From assembly GCA_016186175.1 (NCBI GenBank), contig JACPMB010000012.1:1-39242 (forward strand): DNA of 39,242 bases, given 5' to 3'. A model generated the notes under the pieces. The model ran no database searches and was not told where the DNA came from. It saw nothing but the letters and a program-made list of their open reading frames with translations. This document shows positions 22,450 through 30,698 of the stretch, piece by piece. Origin of the DNA: Candidatus Peregrinibacteria bacterium (GTDB lineage: Bacteria > Patescibacteriota > Gracilibacteria > Peribacterales > Peribacteraceae). How positions within the stretch are numbered: the first letter of the stretch is position 1; every line of letters starts with the position of its first letter. Position numbers and translations under genes: made by a program.

Positions 22450-23564
22450 TCAATATGCAAGTTCCAGTCAACGCCCCTGTCGTCACTCCCGCCGCCAAAA
22501 AATACGTGGCGGACGCGATGGAAACAGGATGGGTCTCTTCCGCCGGCCCGTACATCGGGAAGTTTGAGAAGGCTTTCGCCGATTACATCGGAGTCAGGCA
22601 CGCGGTCAGCGTAACAAGCGGCACGGCGGCGCTGCACACGGCATTGCTCGGGCTCGGAATCGGCCGCGGAGACGAAGTCATCGTGCCGGATTTCACCATG
22701 ATCGCGTCGGTTTTCGCGGTAATATACACGGGAGCGACGCCGGTATTCGTTGACGCGGAAGCGGATACATATAACATGGATGTGTCTCTGATCGAAAAGA
22801 AGATCACGAAAAAAACCAGGGCGATAATGCCTGTTCACATCTACGGACACAGCGTTGACATGGACCCTCTTCTGGCCATCGCGAAACAGCACGATCTCAA
22901 GATCATAGAAGACGCCGCCGAGGCGCACGGCGCTCTATATAAGTCGGCAAAATGCGGATCAATCGGCGATGTCGGATGCTTCAGTTTTTACGGCAACAAG
23001 ATAATCACGACTGGGGAAGGCGGAATGATCGTGACGAACGACGACCGCATCGCGCAGAAAGCCAGGGCATTGAAAGACCTTGCGCATTTGCCAGACCGTA
23101 GATTCTGGCACGAAGAAATAGGTTACAACTATCGCATGACGAATCTTCAGGCAGCCTGCGGCCTGGGGCAGCTCGAATCCATAGAAGAATTCCTCGCGCA
23201 CAAGCGCTGGATGACAGCAGAATATCGCAAGCGTCTTGAGAAGATCAAAGGGCTGCGCCTGCCGATCACCAAAGATTATGCGAAAAATGTGTATTGGATG
23301 TACTCGGTGCTCGTCACCGACGATTTTCCGCTCAGCCGAGACGGCCTGCGCGCCGCTTTGAAGAATCAAGGTGTGGACACGCGCGATTTTTTCCATTCCT
23401 CCGCGCGCCAGCCGGTCATACAAAAACTATACGGCGTCAAAGAGAGGTTCCCCGTATCTGAACATATTGCCGAACACGGGCTTTATCTCCCGTCCGGTCT
23501 CGCTCTCACGCAGGAGCAGCTCGATTACGTGTGCGACGCTATCCTTTCAGCTTCTAGGTCGTGA
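22446..23564 (+). CDS. DegT/DnrJ-type aminotransferase, likely GDP-perosamine synthase
   Basis: A 372-residue PLP enzyme. The internal-aldimine lysine is Lys 185 in FSFYGNKIITTGEGGM, and EDAAEAHG (Asp 156) binds the pyridine nitrogen. The pattern METGWVSSAGPYIGKFE, then VHIYGHSVDMD, then WHEEIGYNYRMTNLQAACGL resembles the RfbE/Per group that aminates GDP-4-keto-6-deoxymannose with glutamate. The presence of gmd in the window agrees with that substrate, but other nucleotide-4-keto sugars (RmlB product) remain possible. It is coupled to the cupin gene. Its 3' end overlaps the convergent SDR gene by 40 bases. Confidence 0.9.
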   Translation: MINMQVPVNAPVVTPAAKKYVADAMETGWVSSAGPYIGKFEKAFADYIGVRHAVSVTSGTAALHTALLGLGIGRGDEVIVPDFTMIASVFAVIYTGATPVFVDAEADTYNMDVSLIEKKITKKTRAIMPVHIYGHSVDMDPLLAIAKQHDLKIIEDAAEAHGALYKSAKCGSIGDVGCFSFYGNKIITTGEGGMIVTNDDRIAQKARALKDLAHLPDRRFWHEEIGYNYRMTNLQAACGLGQLESIEEFLAHKRWMTAEYRKRLEKIKGLRLPITKDYAKNVYWMYSVLVTDDFPLSRDGLRAALKNQGVDTRDFFHSSARQPVIQKLYGVKERFPVSEHIAEHGLYLPSGLALTQEQLDYVCDAILSASRS

Positions 23565-24499
23565 GCAACCATCCCCCTTATTAGATCCTTGAACTTTACC
23601 TTTGGTTCATACCCGAACGTCTTCTTAGCCTTAGAATAATCCGCGGTCAGCGCGCCGGTCTTGCCCGGCCGGAAAAGCTTGGGGTCCGACTCGACGTAAT
23701 CCTTTGAATCAAGTCCGACCGCCCTGAACGCCTCTTCGGCGAATTCCCTCACTGAATGCGCCTCGCCGGTGCCGATTACGAAATCGTCCGGCTTGTCGAG
23801 TTGCATGATGCTCCACGCCGCCTCCATAAATTCCCCGGCGTAACCGAAATCAATTTTGGCTTCCATGTCGCCCAAAAACAGCTTCTTCTGCAATCCAAGC
23901 GAGATCCGGGCGGCCGCCTTCGTGATCTTGCGCGTCACATACGAGTCCGTCCGCCGCGGCGATTCGTGATTGAAGAATGTCGCTGTCGCCGCGAAAATTT
24001 TGTGCACGTCGCGGTAGTACCGCGTCAGCATGAACGCATAAACCTTGGCGCACGCGTACGGGCTTTGCGGGCGCAGGGGGGTGTTCTCGTTCTGCGTTAT
24101 GCTGTCCGTCTGCCCGAACATGTTGGAGGTCAGCGGCTGGAAGAACCGGATCGTGGGGTCGAGCTGCCGGATGATTTCCAGTATCCGTCCCGGCGCGGCG
24201 CCGGTGATATCGGATGCGTAATCCACCAGGTCGTAACTCCAGCCGGCGTGATCCTGATCGGCTTCGTTGTAGATTTCCAGAGGGCGCGACTTCTGGATTG
24301 CACGGTAAAGAGAAGGCGCGTCCGCCAGATCTCCGCGGTGCAGGGTTATCTTATCAGTCAAGTGATCAATGTTCTTCGTGTTCCCCGTCGCCGAGCGGCG
24401 GATCAGCGCGTGCACATCGTATCCTTTCTGCAGCAGCAATTCGGCCAGGTAGCTGCCGTCTTGGCCGGTTACGCCGAGGATAAGAGCAGGCTTCTTCAT
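23525..24499 (-). CDS. GDP-mannose 4,6-dehydratase-like SDR, divergent
   Basis: A 324-residue extended SDR. The cofactor motif TGQDGSYLAE (residues 11-20) and LIRRSAT (NADP-type arginines) are as in Gmd. FNHESPRRTDSYVTRKI and the C-terminal layout also match. Active-site Tyr 148 and Lys 152 (SPYACAK) are kept. However, the usual NLAAQSHVG is NEADQDHAG here, and the SSSELYG region reads LTSNMFGQ, so it may not be a standard dehydratase. It could act as a reductase or epimerase on the Gmd product. It is last in the five-gene run from gmd, joined to the upstream methyltransferase by an ATGA overlap. It overlaps the aminotransferase tail by 40 bases. Confidence 0.85.
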   Translation of the reverse strand: MKKPALILGVTGQDGSYLAELLLQKGYDVHALIRRSATGNTKNIDHLTDKITLHRGDLADAPSLYRAIQKSRPLEIYNEADQDHAGWSYDLVDYASDITGAAPGRILEIIRQLDPTIRFFQPLTSNMFGQTDSITQNENTPLRPQSPYACAKVYAFMLTRYYRDVHKIFAATATFFNHESPRRTDSYVTRKITKAAARISLGLQKKLFLGDMEAKIDFGYAGEFMEAAWSIMQLDKPDDFVIGTGEAHSVREFAEEAFRAVGLDSKDYVESDPKLFRPGKTGALTADYSKAKKTFGYEPKVKFKDLIRGMVAHDLEAERIASHT

Positions 24500-25431
24500 G
24501 GAGTCATGCGGGCAACGCAGTACAGATGCGCTCCAAAGATACGCTTGAGTGGTCGTGGCAGAAAACGGAAAATCACGCCGGCGGCTCGGACGGCAGCGAT
24601 CATCCACCGTGCCTGGACCCATTGGGCAAAACCGGGATTCACGAACGAAAACCCGGTTTCCGTCACCCAAAAGCCCCCGCATTCCAGTTCCGCCACAAGT
24701 TCTTTCAGCGAAAAAGGGTGCATGGCCGGCATCTTGGGGTCCACGACGGATCCGAAGAGAGGATTGTGCAGGTTGGGTACGGCCACGACGAAAACTCCGT
24801 TCTCCCGCAGCACGGCGCGAATGCTCCGTAGAATCGTGCAGCGGTCTTCTTCCGCAAGAAAGTGCTCGTAGGTTCCGTCACTCACGACAGCATCGAACTT
24901 TGCATTCAATTCGGACAGCCGGAAAATATCTCCGACGACTGCGGTGAGGTTGCTGACGTACGGTTCCCCCAATCTGACTTTCAGTTTCTGCAGGTCTCTT
25001 ACGAGCTTCTCAGAAATATCCAACGCCGTGGCGCAAATCCCGCGTCCGGCGAGTGCGAAGCTCGTCAGTGCCCAGCCGCAGCCCGCTTCCAGCACGGACT
25101 GTGAAGCACGCGGGGGCACTTCGGCTGTGCTCAGTGCAAACAAGCCCCCGCGCTTCACCCTGAGCCCGCCCCTGAAGGACAACATCATCCATGACGCGGC
25201 TGCCCATTCGAGCCTGAGAGGCCCTCGGGGCCTTCGAACGGCAAGCAGCCGCGCTTCGTCGAAGGGTGACGGTTGCACATGCCGCAGCACTGCGCGGAAA
25301 AATGCGTAACCGGACATGCGACCGATGAGCGTCCTGAATGTGCGGGCATCAATGCTGCTGTAGCCCTTCTCTTCATCAATCGTTTTGACCCATTCTTCGC
25401 TTGCCTGATGCAGATGGCCGGATGTATTCAT
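24496..25431 (-). CDS. SAM-dependent methyltransferase
   Basis: A 311-residue class I methyltransferase. Motif I is VLEAGCGWALTSFALAGRG, followed by ATALDISEKLVRDLQKL, the acidic loop VVGDIFRLSELNAKFDAV and SDGTYEHF. HLHNPLFGSVVDP and a hydrophobic, basic C-terminus (VIFRFLPRPLKRIFG) suggest membrane proximity. The first 120 residues (HQASEEWVKTIDEEKGYSS onwards) form an extra N-terminal region. The substrate is unknown and is probably a sugar or lipid-linked glycan. ATG 25431 overlaps the upstream stop, and a longer frame to 25488 would run into the neighbour. Confidence 0.87.
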   Translation of the reverse strand: MNTSGHLHQASEEWVKTIDEEKGYSSIDARTFRTLIGRMSGYAFFRAVLRHVQPSPFDEARLLAVRRPRGPLRLEWAAASWMMLSFRGGLRVKRGGLFALSTAEVPPRASQSVLEAGCGWALTSFALAGRGICATALDISEKLVRDLQKLKVRLGEPYVSNLTAVVGDIFRLSELNAKFDAVVSDGTYEHFLAEEDRCTILRSIRAVLRENGVFVVAVPNLHNPLFGSVVDPKMPAMHPFSLKELVAELECGGFWVTETGFSFVNPGFAQWVQARWMIAAVRAAGVIFRFLPRPLKRIFGAHLYCVARMTP

Positions 25432-26690
25432 GATACGATGCGGAATTCCGGAAGAGGAACGATAAATTTCCCGCCGCGTTTTCTCCACTCCGACTCGCGC
25501 CGGTAAAACTCGTCAAAAAAAGCGTACGGGAGCACCAGAAAATAATCCGGATTTCTCTTCCGTGCCTCCTCCTCGGATACTATGGGAATGCCCGTGCCGA
25601 CCGTGTACTTGCCCCACTTCTCGGGGCTTCGTTCGGATGCCGCTGCGATCAGAGAACTGTCGAGGCCGTAATATTGAAGAATCGTGTTGCCCTTGGTCGA
25701 GGCGCCGTAAACCCACACGCTCTTCCCTTTCTTCACCTCCGCCCGGATAAAGTCCACGCAGGCCTTTTTATTCCGCTCCATCCGCGCGAAGAAATCCATG
25801 TGGATCCGTTTCTCTTCCAATCCCTTCTCTGTGTCGCGGTATCGCTTCATCCGCTCCCCGGCTCCAGCGATGCGTGGCGACTTGCCATCTTTCAGCCCCG
25901 CATACACGCGGTAGCTTCCGCCGTTCACCGTATTATGTTCGATATCAATCATCCGCAGGCCGTTTTTCTCGAAAAGAAATTCCAGCGCGGCGAGAGAGTA
26001 ATACTCCAAGTGCTCGTGGCAGATGTTGCCGACGTCGTTGGTATCGAGCATGTTTTTCAGGCACATCAGCTGCGCGACGAATACTCCGTCGTCTTCCAGC
26101 GCCAGCGCGGCGTCGCGGATGAACTGATTCGGGTCCTCCATGTCGTAGAACATTCCGATGGCCGTGATCACTTTGGCTTTCTTACCCACGACGTTCCAAT
26201 AGTTATAGTAGGTCCAGAAATCGTTTATGAAGCATTCGAGTCCTTTCCTGCCTTCCTCGGCCAAATTGGATGCAGGCTCGACGCCGACCTTTACGAGTCC
26301 TTTCTGCGCATAGGTGCGGAGCATCGTCCCGTCGTTGCTGCCGATATCCAGTACGACGTCGCCTGCCCTAAGCTGGATTCGGCGCTCAATCTCTTCCGTG
26401 ATATTTCGCAGCGCTTGTTTCATGGTGTCGGTAACACCGGAGCGATACCAATAGAAACGCGTGTACATGAATTCCTGTGGGGCGGTGTGCCTGAGCTGTA
26501 CGAGCGAGCAATGCCCGCACATCACCATATCGAGCGGCGCTTTAATCCCGTCGTCCGGCTTCCGGACGAAATCCGACACGAATATGTTTCCCAGCGAATA
26601 CAGGGCCACGATGTCCGACGAACCGCATACGCGGCAACTCGATATCGCCGTTACCTCCGGCCGGGCCTGCATTGTATGGAGCGTGGTCAT
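25428..26690 (-). CDS. C-methyltransferase with zinc-site N-domain (NovU/TylC3-like)
   Basis: A 420-residue three-domain enzyme. The N-terminal zinc finger has CRVC (Cys 19, 22) and CGHC (Cys 58, 61), the putative zinc-binding domain of Methyltransf_13 proteins. The SAM domain contains VLDIGSNDGTMLRTYAQKG. The C-terminal Methyltransf_14 part has WVYGASTKGNTILQYYGLD and EWRKRGGKFIVPLPEFRIV. Such enzymes add C-methyl groups to nucleotide-linked 4-keto deoxysugars. Within the gmd operon the likely substrate is a GDP-4-keto-6-deoxy sugar. ATGA overlaps link it to both neighbours. Confidence 0.92.
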   Translation of the reverse strand: MTTLHTMQARPEVTAISSCRVCGSSDIVALYSLGNIFVSDFVRKPDDGIKAPLDMVMCGHCSLVQLRHTAPQEFMYTRFYWYRSGVTDTMKQALRNITEEIERRIQLRAGDVVLDIGSNDGTMLRTYAQKGLVKVGVEPASNLAEEGRKGLECFINDFWTYYNYWNVVGKKAKVITAIGMFYDMEDPNQFIRDAALALEDDGVFVAQLMCLKNMLDTNDVGNICHEHLEYYSLAALEFLFEKNGLRMIDIEHNTVNGGSYRVYAGLKDGKSPRIAGAGERMKRYRDTEKGLEEKRIHMDFFARMERNKKACVDFIRAEVKKGKSVWVYGASTKGNTILQYYGLDSSLIAAASERSPEKWGKYTVGTGIPIVSEEEARKRNPDYFLVLPYAFFDEFYRRESEWRKRGGKFIVPLPEFRIVS

Positions 26691-27415
26691 GTGGTTGCAG
26701 AGCGGCGTCCCATTCTCACAGTCAGGACTCTCCATGCGTACTGAATGCTGAGCCGCAGAAAGACGCGCAGACTGCCGTCTGTTTTGGAGACGCCGCTTTT
26801 GCGCAGGCCGTAACGATAAGGAACTTCGACCATCCTTAATTTCTTTTTCCGACACCAATACACCCATTCGACGAAGTACTCTCCGAATCCTTCGCTCGTG
26901 AGCGGAACCTGCAATAAAGCTTCCTTGCGGGCAGCGGCGAAACCGGAGGTCCAGTCGCGAAAACTCCATCCGAGCAACATCCTGGCGTAGATATTGAAGA
27001 TGGTGCTCAAAAATGCCCGGAATTTGTTTCGCGTATCCATTCCTCCGGGAAGATACCGCGAGCCGACGGCGACATCGTACTCGTCCATCTTTTCGATGAG
27101 TTTCTGTATGTCTTCCGGTGGAATTCCAAGGTCGCAGTCGAGCCATACCACGATGCTGCCATTGGCCGCGCGCGTGCCGTCGGCCAGGGCGGAAGCGAGG
27201 CCGCGCTTGTCCATCCGCCGTATCAATCGGCATCGCGGCTCGTTCAAATTTTGCACAATTTCCCATGTGCGATCGGGGCTGTTGTCATCAACGACGATGA
27301 TTTCCAGCAGGGCGTCGCCAAGCGCGGAGCAAATCCGGCCGACGGCTTCGGCAATATTGTCCTTTTCGTTGTACGAAGGAATTACAACCGAAACGCTGGA
27401 CGACCTGATCGTCAT
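26687..27415 (-). CDS. GT2 polyprenyl-phosphate glycosyltransferase-like
   Basis: A 242-residue DPM1-type GT-A enzyme. SVSVVIPSYNEKDNIAEAV is followed by IIVVDDNSPDRTWEIV, the metal motif in VVWLDCDLGIPPEDI (Asp-Cys-Asp), AVGSRYLPGG, and WTSGFAAARKEALLQ. MVEVPYRYGLRKSGVSKTDG is the typical acceptor loop of the dolichol-phosphate mannosyltransferase group. It should load a sugar onto polyprenyl phosphate. ATG 27415 is preferred over GTG 27433, which overlaps the gmd stop region. It is the second gene of the gmd run. Confidence 0.9.
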   Translation of the reverse strand: MTIRSSSVSVVIPSYNEKDNIAEAVGRICSALGDALLEIIVVDDNSPDRTWEIVQNLNEPRCRLIRRMDKRGLASALADGTRAANGSIVVWLDCDLGIPPEDIQKLIEKMDEYDVAVGSRYLPGGMDTRNKFRAFLSTIFNIYARMLLGWSFRDWTSGFAAARKEALLQVPLTSEGFGEYFVEWVYWCRKKKLRMVEVPYRYGLRKSGVSKTDGSLRVFLRLSIQYAWRVLTVRMGRRSATT

Positions 27416-27425
27416 ACAGCGGCCA

Positions 27426-28526
27426 TCATACACGCGTGAGGTCCGGTACGCGCTGCGCCTTTTGCCGCGTTTGGATGCCGGTTTCGGGCAGGTTTACCCC
27501 GAGCGCCCTGCAATCTGCTTCCATCATGATGCGCGCCAGCTCTTCCACTCCGGTTTGCGCACGCCAGTTGAGCTTCGATGCCGCTTTGGAAGGGTCTCCC
27601 AGGAGATGATCAACTTCTGATGGCCGGTAGTAGTACGGATCAATCGAGACGATCGTCTTTCCGTTGCGCCTGTCAACGTAAATTTCATCCTTCCCCGTTC
27701 CGCGAAGGTCGAATGGGATTCCGGCGTATTTCAAGCACATCTCCAGAAATTCGCGCACCGAAGCATCGCGGCCGGTCGCGAGCACATAATCATCGGCCTG
27801 CGGCTGCTGCAGCATCAGCCACATGCCTTCCACGTACTCCGGCGCATAACCCCAGTCCCGTCTCGCTTCCATGTTCCCCAGGTAGAGGCACTCTTTCTGC
27901 CCGGCGAGCATTTTGGCAAGCGAGATCGTGATCTTCCGCGTTACGAAATTTTCTCCGCGCCGCGGCGATTCATGATTGAAAAGAATGCCGTTCACGGCGT
28001 ACATGCCGTACGCTTCGCGGTAGTTTCGAGTCATGTAAAACGCATATGCCTTCGCGCAACCGTATGGGCTGCATGGATAAAACGGCGTTTCTTCATTCTG
28101 CCTGGACGTGACGGCGCGTCCATAAAGCTCGCTCGAACTCGCCTGGTAGAAGCGAGTGGGAACTCCGCTCGACCGTATGGCTTCCAGAAGGCGCGCAGTC
28201 CCGAGACCGGTCACATCGCCGGTGTATTCCGGCGTATCGAAGCTTACGCCGACGTGGCTCTGGGCCGCCAGATTATAAATCTCATCCGGTTTTACAATCT
28301 GCAGAACACGCGAAAGCGAACTGCTGTCCCCAAGGTCTCCGTAATGAAGGGCAAGCGGGAGGGTATGGATGTCCTGTTCAGTAAACAGGTGATCTATGCG
28401 CCCACGATTGAACGTTGACGCACGCCTTACAAGGCCGTGGACCTCGTAGCCTTTTTTAAGCAGGAATTCTGCCAGGTACGAGCCGTCCTGGCCGGTGACC
28501 CCGGTAATTAGAGCTTTTCGCGACAT
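27426..28526 (-). CDS. gmd: GDP-mannose 4,6-dehydratase
   Basis: A 366-residue extended SDR that makes GDP-4-keto-6-deoxymannose from GDP-mannose. ALITGVTGQDGSYLAEFLLK (residues 5-24) binds NADP. LAAQSHVGVSFDTPEYT, the catalytic SSSELYG (130-136), Tyr 155/Lys 159 (YGCAK) and FNHESPRRGENFVTRKI are all canonical. The product can become fucose, rhamnose, perosamine or a C-methylated sugar. The adjacent aminotransferase, Gmd-like SDR and C-methyltransferase fit the last two. ATG 28526 begins the family N-terminus. A TACGAT hexamer ends 10 bases upstream. Confidence 0.96.
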   Translation of the reverse strand: MSRKALITGVTGQDGSYLAEFLLKKGYEVHGLVRRASTFNRGRIDHLFTEQDIHTLPLALHYGDLGDSSSLSRVLQIVKPDEIYNLAAQSHVGVSFDTPEYTGDVTGLGTARLLEAIRSSGVPTRFYQASSSELYGRAVTSRQNEETPFYPCSPYGCAKAYAFYMTRNYREAYGMYAVNGILFNHESPRRGENFVTRKITISLAKMLAGQKECLYLGNMEARRDWGYAPEYVEGMWLMLQQPQADDYVLATGRDASVREFLEMCLKYAGIPFDLRGTGKDEIYVDRRNGKTIVSIDPYYYRPSEVDHLLGDPSKAASKLNWRAQTGVEELARIMMEADCRALGVNLPETGIQTRQKAQRVPDLTRV

Positions 28527-28536
28527 GCGAGCGGCT

Positions 28537-28542
28537 ATCGTA
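28537..28542 (-). promoter_or_regulatory. -10-like TACGAT of gmd
   Basis: On the minus strand TACGAT lies 10 bases before ATG 28526, giving a leader of about 3-4 bases. No Shine-Dalgarno sequence is present. Confidence 0.35.
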
Positions 28543-28578
28543 CTCCGATTTTTTTTGATTGGAAGGCCGAAATATCCG

Positions 28579-29640
28579 TTACGGCAGCAATTTCCATTCC
28601 TCAAGCGCCGCCTTGATCACTCCAGCCGCCTCTTCCACTGTCTTTGCGCTCGGGTGCACCGTGTCCCAGCTCAGACTTTCCGCCCTGTTTCCGAATACTT
28701 CGTAAAGGTTAAGCGCGCGGAAATCCAGCCGCTCGGCGATTTCGCGAAGTTTCTGTGCGCTTTCGATATGGAGGCGCTTCTCCGGCCAGATGACGAAAAG
28801 CATGTTCATGCTGCGCGGCAGGGTCCTGACGAACGCCGCAAGCGTCCGTTCATACGTCCGCAACTGCGCGTCCGTAATATCGTCGCCGAACGCGTTCTGC
28901 CGGTACTCATCTTCCTGCCGATGAAGGTTGTTCTGTTCGGTTCTGGCGGCGATGACTTTCTTCAGCGTGCGGTACAGAGCGCTATGGAGATCAAGCCAGC
29001 ATCTGCCGGGAATCAATCCCATCGCGCCGTCTTCAATTGGGTGGCATTGAACCTGGTCCGGCGTCCATCCAGGAGGATGCAGATTCCCCTCGTCGTCCAA
29101 AACGGAAGGCTCGGTATCTGTCAGATCGTTCCAATGAAAAACCAGAATCAGGGACGACGGGTGCAGAACCTCGATGCCGTTTTTGTACATCGCAGCTTCC
29201 TGACTGAGCCCGTAACCGGGGGCGGCCGCGTTGACGACGTTGAATTTCTTGTCCAGCAATGCGTTAAGTCTCGCCGAGAGAATCTGATCGTTTTCCAGGC
29301 CGTACCCGAAGGCTATGGAATCTCCAAGGATGGCGATTGACGGTTTTCCAGGATGAATCTCGTCGGAACGCAGTCCGCGACGGTCAGTCACCACTGTCGA
29401 TCGGAACGCGACTTCGCGGAGATTCGGTTTCAACTGATAGCTCAACGAGGGGTCGTCGCTCTTTCGATATATCGGGGGCGTCTTGAGGATGCCGCCGACG
29501 CCGACCAGCCTCAGTCCGATCTCGATTGCGCCGAAAAAAACAATCACGGTGCCGCAAAGCAGTCCAGCATTGACGAAAAGAGAACGGCCAGCCGTCGCGG
29601 CGGCTATGGATGGCAAGCGGCGATGCGCGACGGGAGGCAC
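28579..29640 (-). CDS. Membrane-anchored SGNH hydrolase-like protein (SxtL/GDSL type)
   Basis: A 353-residue protein. One N-terminal helix (about 22-45, VNAGLLCGTVIVFFGAIEIGL) anchors an external SGNH domain. Block I is IAILGDSIAFGYG (Ser nucleophile), block III FHWNDLTD (Asn), and block V WDTVHPS (Asp/His), so the triad looks complete. SGNH proteins of this type act as O-acyl esterases or transferases on cell-surface glycans. It lies in the same strand run as the carbamoyltransferase, SxtJ-like and SxtK-like genes, matching the sxtI-J-K-L gene set. GTG 29640 is chosen because TAGAAT ends 6 bases before it. Confidence 0.85.
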   Translation of the reverse strand: MPPVAHRRLPSIAAATAGRSLFVNAGLLCGTVIVFFGAIEIGLRLVGVGGILKTPPIYRKSDDPSLSYQLKPNLREVAFRSTVVTDRRGLRSDEIHPGKPSIAILGDSIAFGYGLENDQILSARLNALLDKKFNVVNAAAPGYGLSQEAAMYKNGIEVLHPSSLILVFHWNDLTDTEPSVLDDEGNLHPPGWTPDQVQCHPIEDGAMGLIPGRCWLDLHSALYRTLKKVIAARTEQNNLHRQEDEYRQNAFGDDITDAQLRTYERTLAAFVRTLPRSMNMLFVIWPEKRLHIESAQKLREIAERLDFRALNLYEVFGNRAESLSWDTVHPSAKTVEEAAGVIKAALEEWKLLP

Positions 29641-29646
29641 TTTCGG

Positions 29647-29652
29647 ATTCTA
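29647..29652 (-). promoter_or_regulatory. -10 hexamer TAGAAT with GTG start
   Basis: On the minus strand TAGAAT ends 6 bases before GTG 29640, in the 21-base gap after the methyltransferase gene. Confidence 0.55.
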
Positions 29653-29661
29653 CCACGCTTG

Positions 29662-30657
29662 TCAGGCCTTCCGTCCCGCAAGGACGAACAGCCCTCCTTC
29701 GCCGCTGATGGTGAAAATCCATCCGAGCTGCCGCGCGACGTGTTCCATAGCGCCGCCCCGCGGGTGCTTTTGAAACAGACTTATCCCGTTCTCCTCCCCG
29801 GCGACGCCGGAGGATATGGCCGGCACGGCGCTCAAAAATTCCACGCCGGCGTCATCGAACCATCGCAGAACCTCGTCCACGGAATGCCAGCTTTCGTGCG
29901 GATTGCGATACTGGTCGGCGAACCAGATTTCCTTCTTAGACGCGTCAACGTCTTTTCGGCGCAGATGCGCGTCGAGCCGGTGGAACGCGCGTCCCGTCAT
30001 CCGGAAAAGCATCTTGCGCCACCCCAGGGGGATTCTGGCATAGCGGTTATACAGTCCTATCAGAATGACGCCGCCGGGCTTAACCAGCTTCAGCAAAGAT
30101 TCGAATCCGCTGCGCGGATCGGGAGTGTGGTGAAGCACGCCGGAACAAATCAGCACATCCGCCGCCCTTTCCGCTATAGGCATGGCGAAAATATTCCCCT
30201 GCAGAAAGTGAACATTGCGCATGCCGAACCTTTCCGCGAATTCGTTCCCCAGCAAAAGCGATGCCGCACTCTGATCCACTCCGATCACGGTTCGCGTCGC
30301 CACGAGACCAAGGAAATTGGTCATCTGTCCGGTGCCGCAGCCAGCTTCGAGCACGGTGGCCATCGGCGGGATCGCCCGATCCAGCCACGCGCCGAAGTTG
30401 CTGCGCCTGGCCTTGTCCATCAGCACGCCGGGACTGTCTATGCCGTCGTACCCGGGAAACGTATGTCGCTCGTAGAACTCCTGCATCTTCCTGCGAAGCG
30501 TTTCCTCCTTTGCCGTTCTGGTCGGCGCGAGCAGGCGCGGGATTCCTTCGAGAATCGGATATCGAACGTAGGATTCCGCGACGAGCGCGTCGCCGGCGAT
30601 CTTAAGCTGTCGCAGGTCAACGGGATCTCGGAGAAGATGGATAATGGGTTCAAGCAC
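29662..30657 (-). CDS. SAM-dependent methyltransferase with Trm112-like N-terminus
   Basis: A 331-residue protein. The first 60 residues (LLRDPVDLRQLKIAGDALVA, then YPILEGIPRLL) resemble a Trm112p-like domain without its cysteines. The class I domain follows: VLEAGCGTGQMTNFLGLVA, GVDQSAASLLLGNEFAERFG, the loop LICSGVLHHTPDPRSGFESL and LVKPGGVILIGLYN. The substrate is unknown and is probably a glycan or lipid-linked sugar. GTG 30657 is supported by TAGCAT ending 6 bases upstream. It is positioned between the carbamoyltransferase and the SGNH gene. Confidence 0.88.
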   Translation of the reverse strand: MLEPIIHLLRDPVDLRQLKIAGDALVAESYVRYPILEGIPRLLAPTRTAKEETLRRKMQEFYERHTFPGYDGIDSPGVLMDKARRSNFGAWLDRAIPPMATVLEAGCGTGQMTNFLGLVATRTVIGVDQSAASLLLGNEFAERFGMRNVHFLQGNIFAMPIAERAADVLICSGVLHHTPDPRSGFESLLKLVKPGGVILIGLYNRYARIPLGWRKMLFRMTGRAFHRLDAHLRRKDVDASKKEIWFADQYRNPHESWHSVDEVLRWFDDAGVEFLSAVPAISSGVAGEENGISLFQKHPRGGAMEHVARQLGWIFTISGEGGLFVLAGRKA

Positions 30658-30663
30658 CGCGAT

Positions 30664-30669
30664 ATGCTA
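30664..30669 (-). promoter_or_regulatory. -10 hexamer TAGCAT with GTG start
   Basis: On the minus strand TAGCAT ends 6 bases before GTG 30657, in the 41-base gap after the carbamoyltransferase gene. Confidence 0.55.
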
Positions 30670-30698
30670 GCAGTTAGGCTGTTCCGCAAGTTTCGTAT

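Noticed and set aside
23756-24871. 371-codon plus-strand frame opposite the Gmd-like SDR
   Set aside because: The residue mix is arginine-rich and shadow-like, and the opposite strand encodes a clear SDR.
25231-25265. CCTTCGA...TCGAAGG inverted repeat within a methyltransferase gene
   Set aside because: It has a 21-base loop and lies in coding sequence; it may be a chance or decayed relative of the 180-200 repeat but is too weak to call.
25674-26744. 356-codon plus-strand frame opposite the C-methyltransferase
   Set aside because: The minus-strand protein has clear zinc and SAM motifs; the antisense frame shows none.
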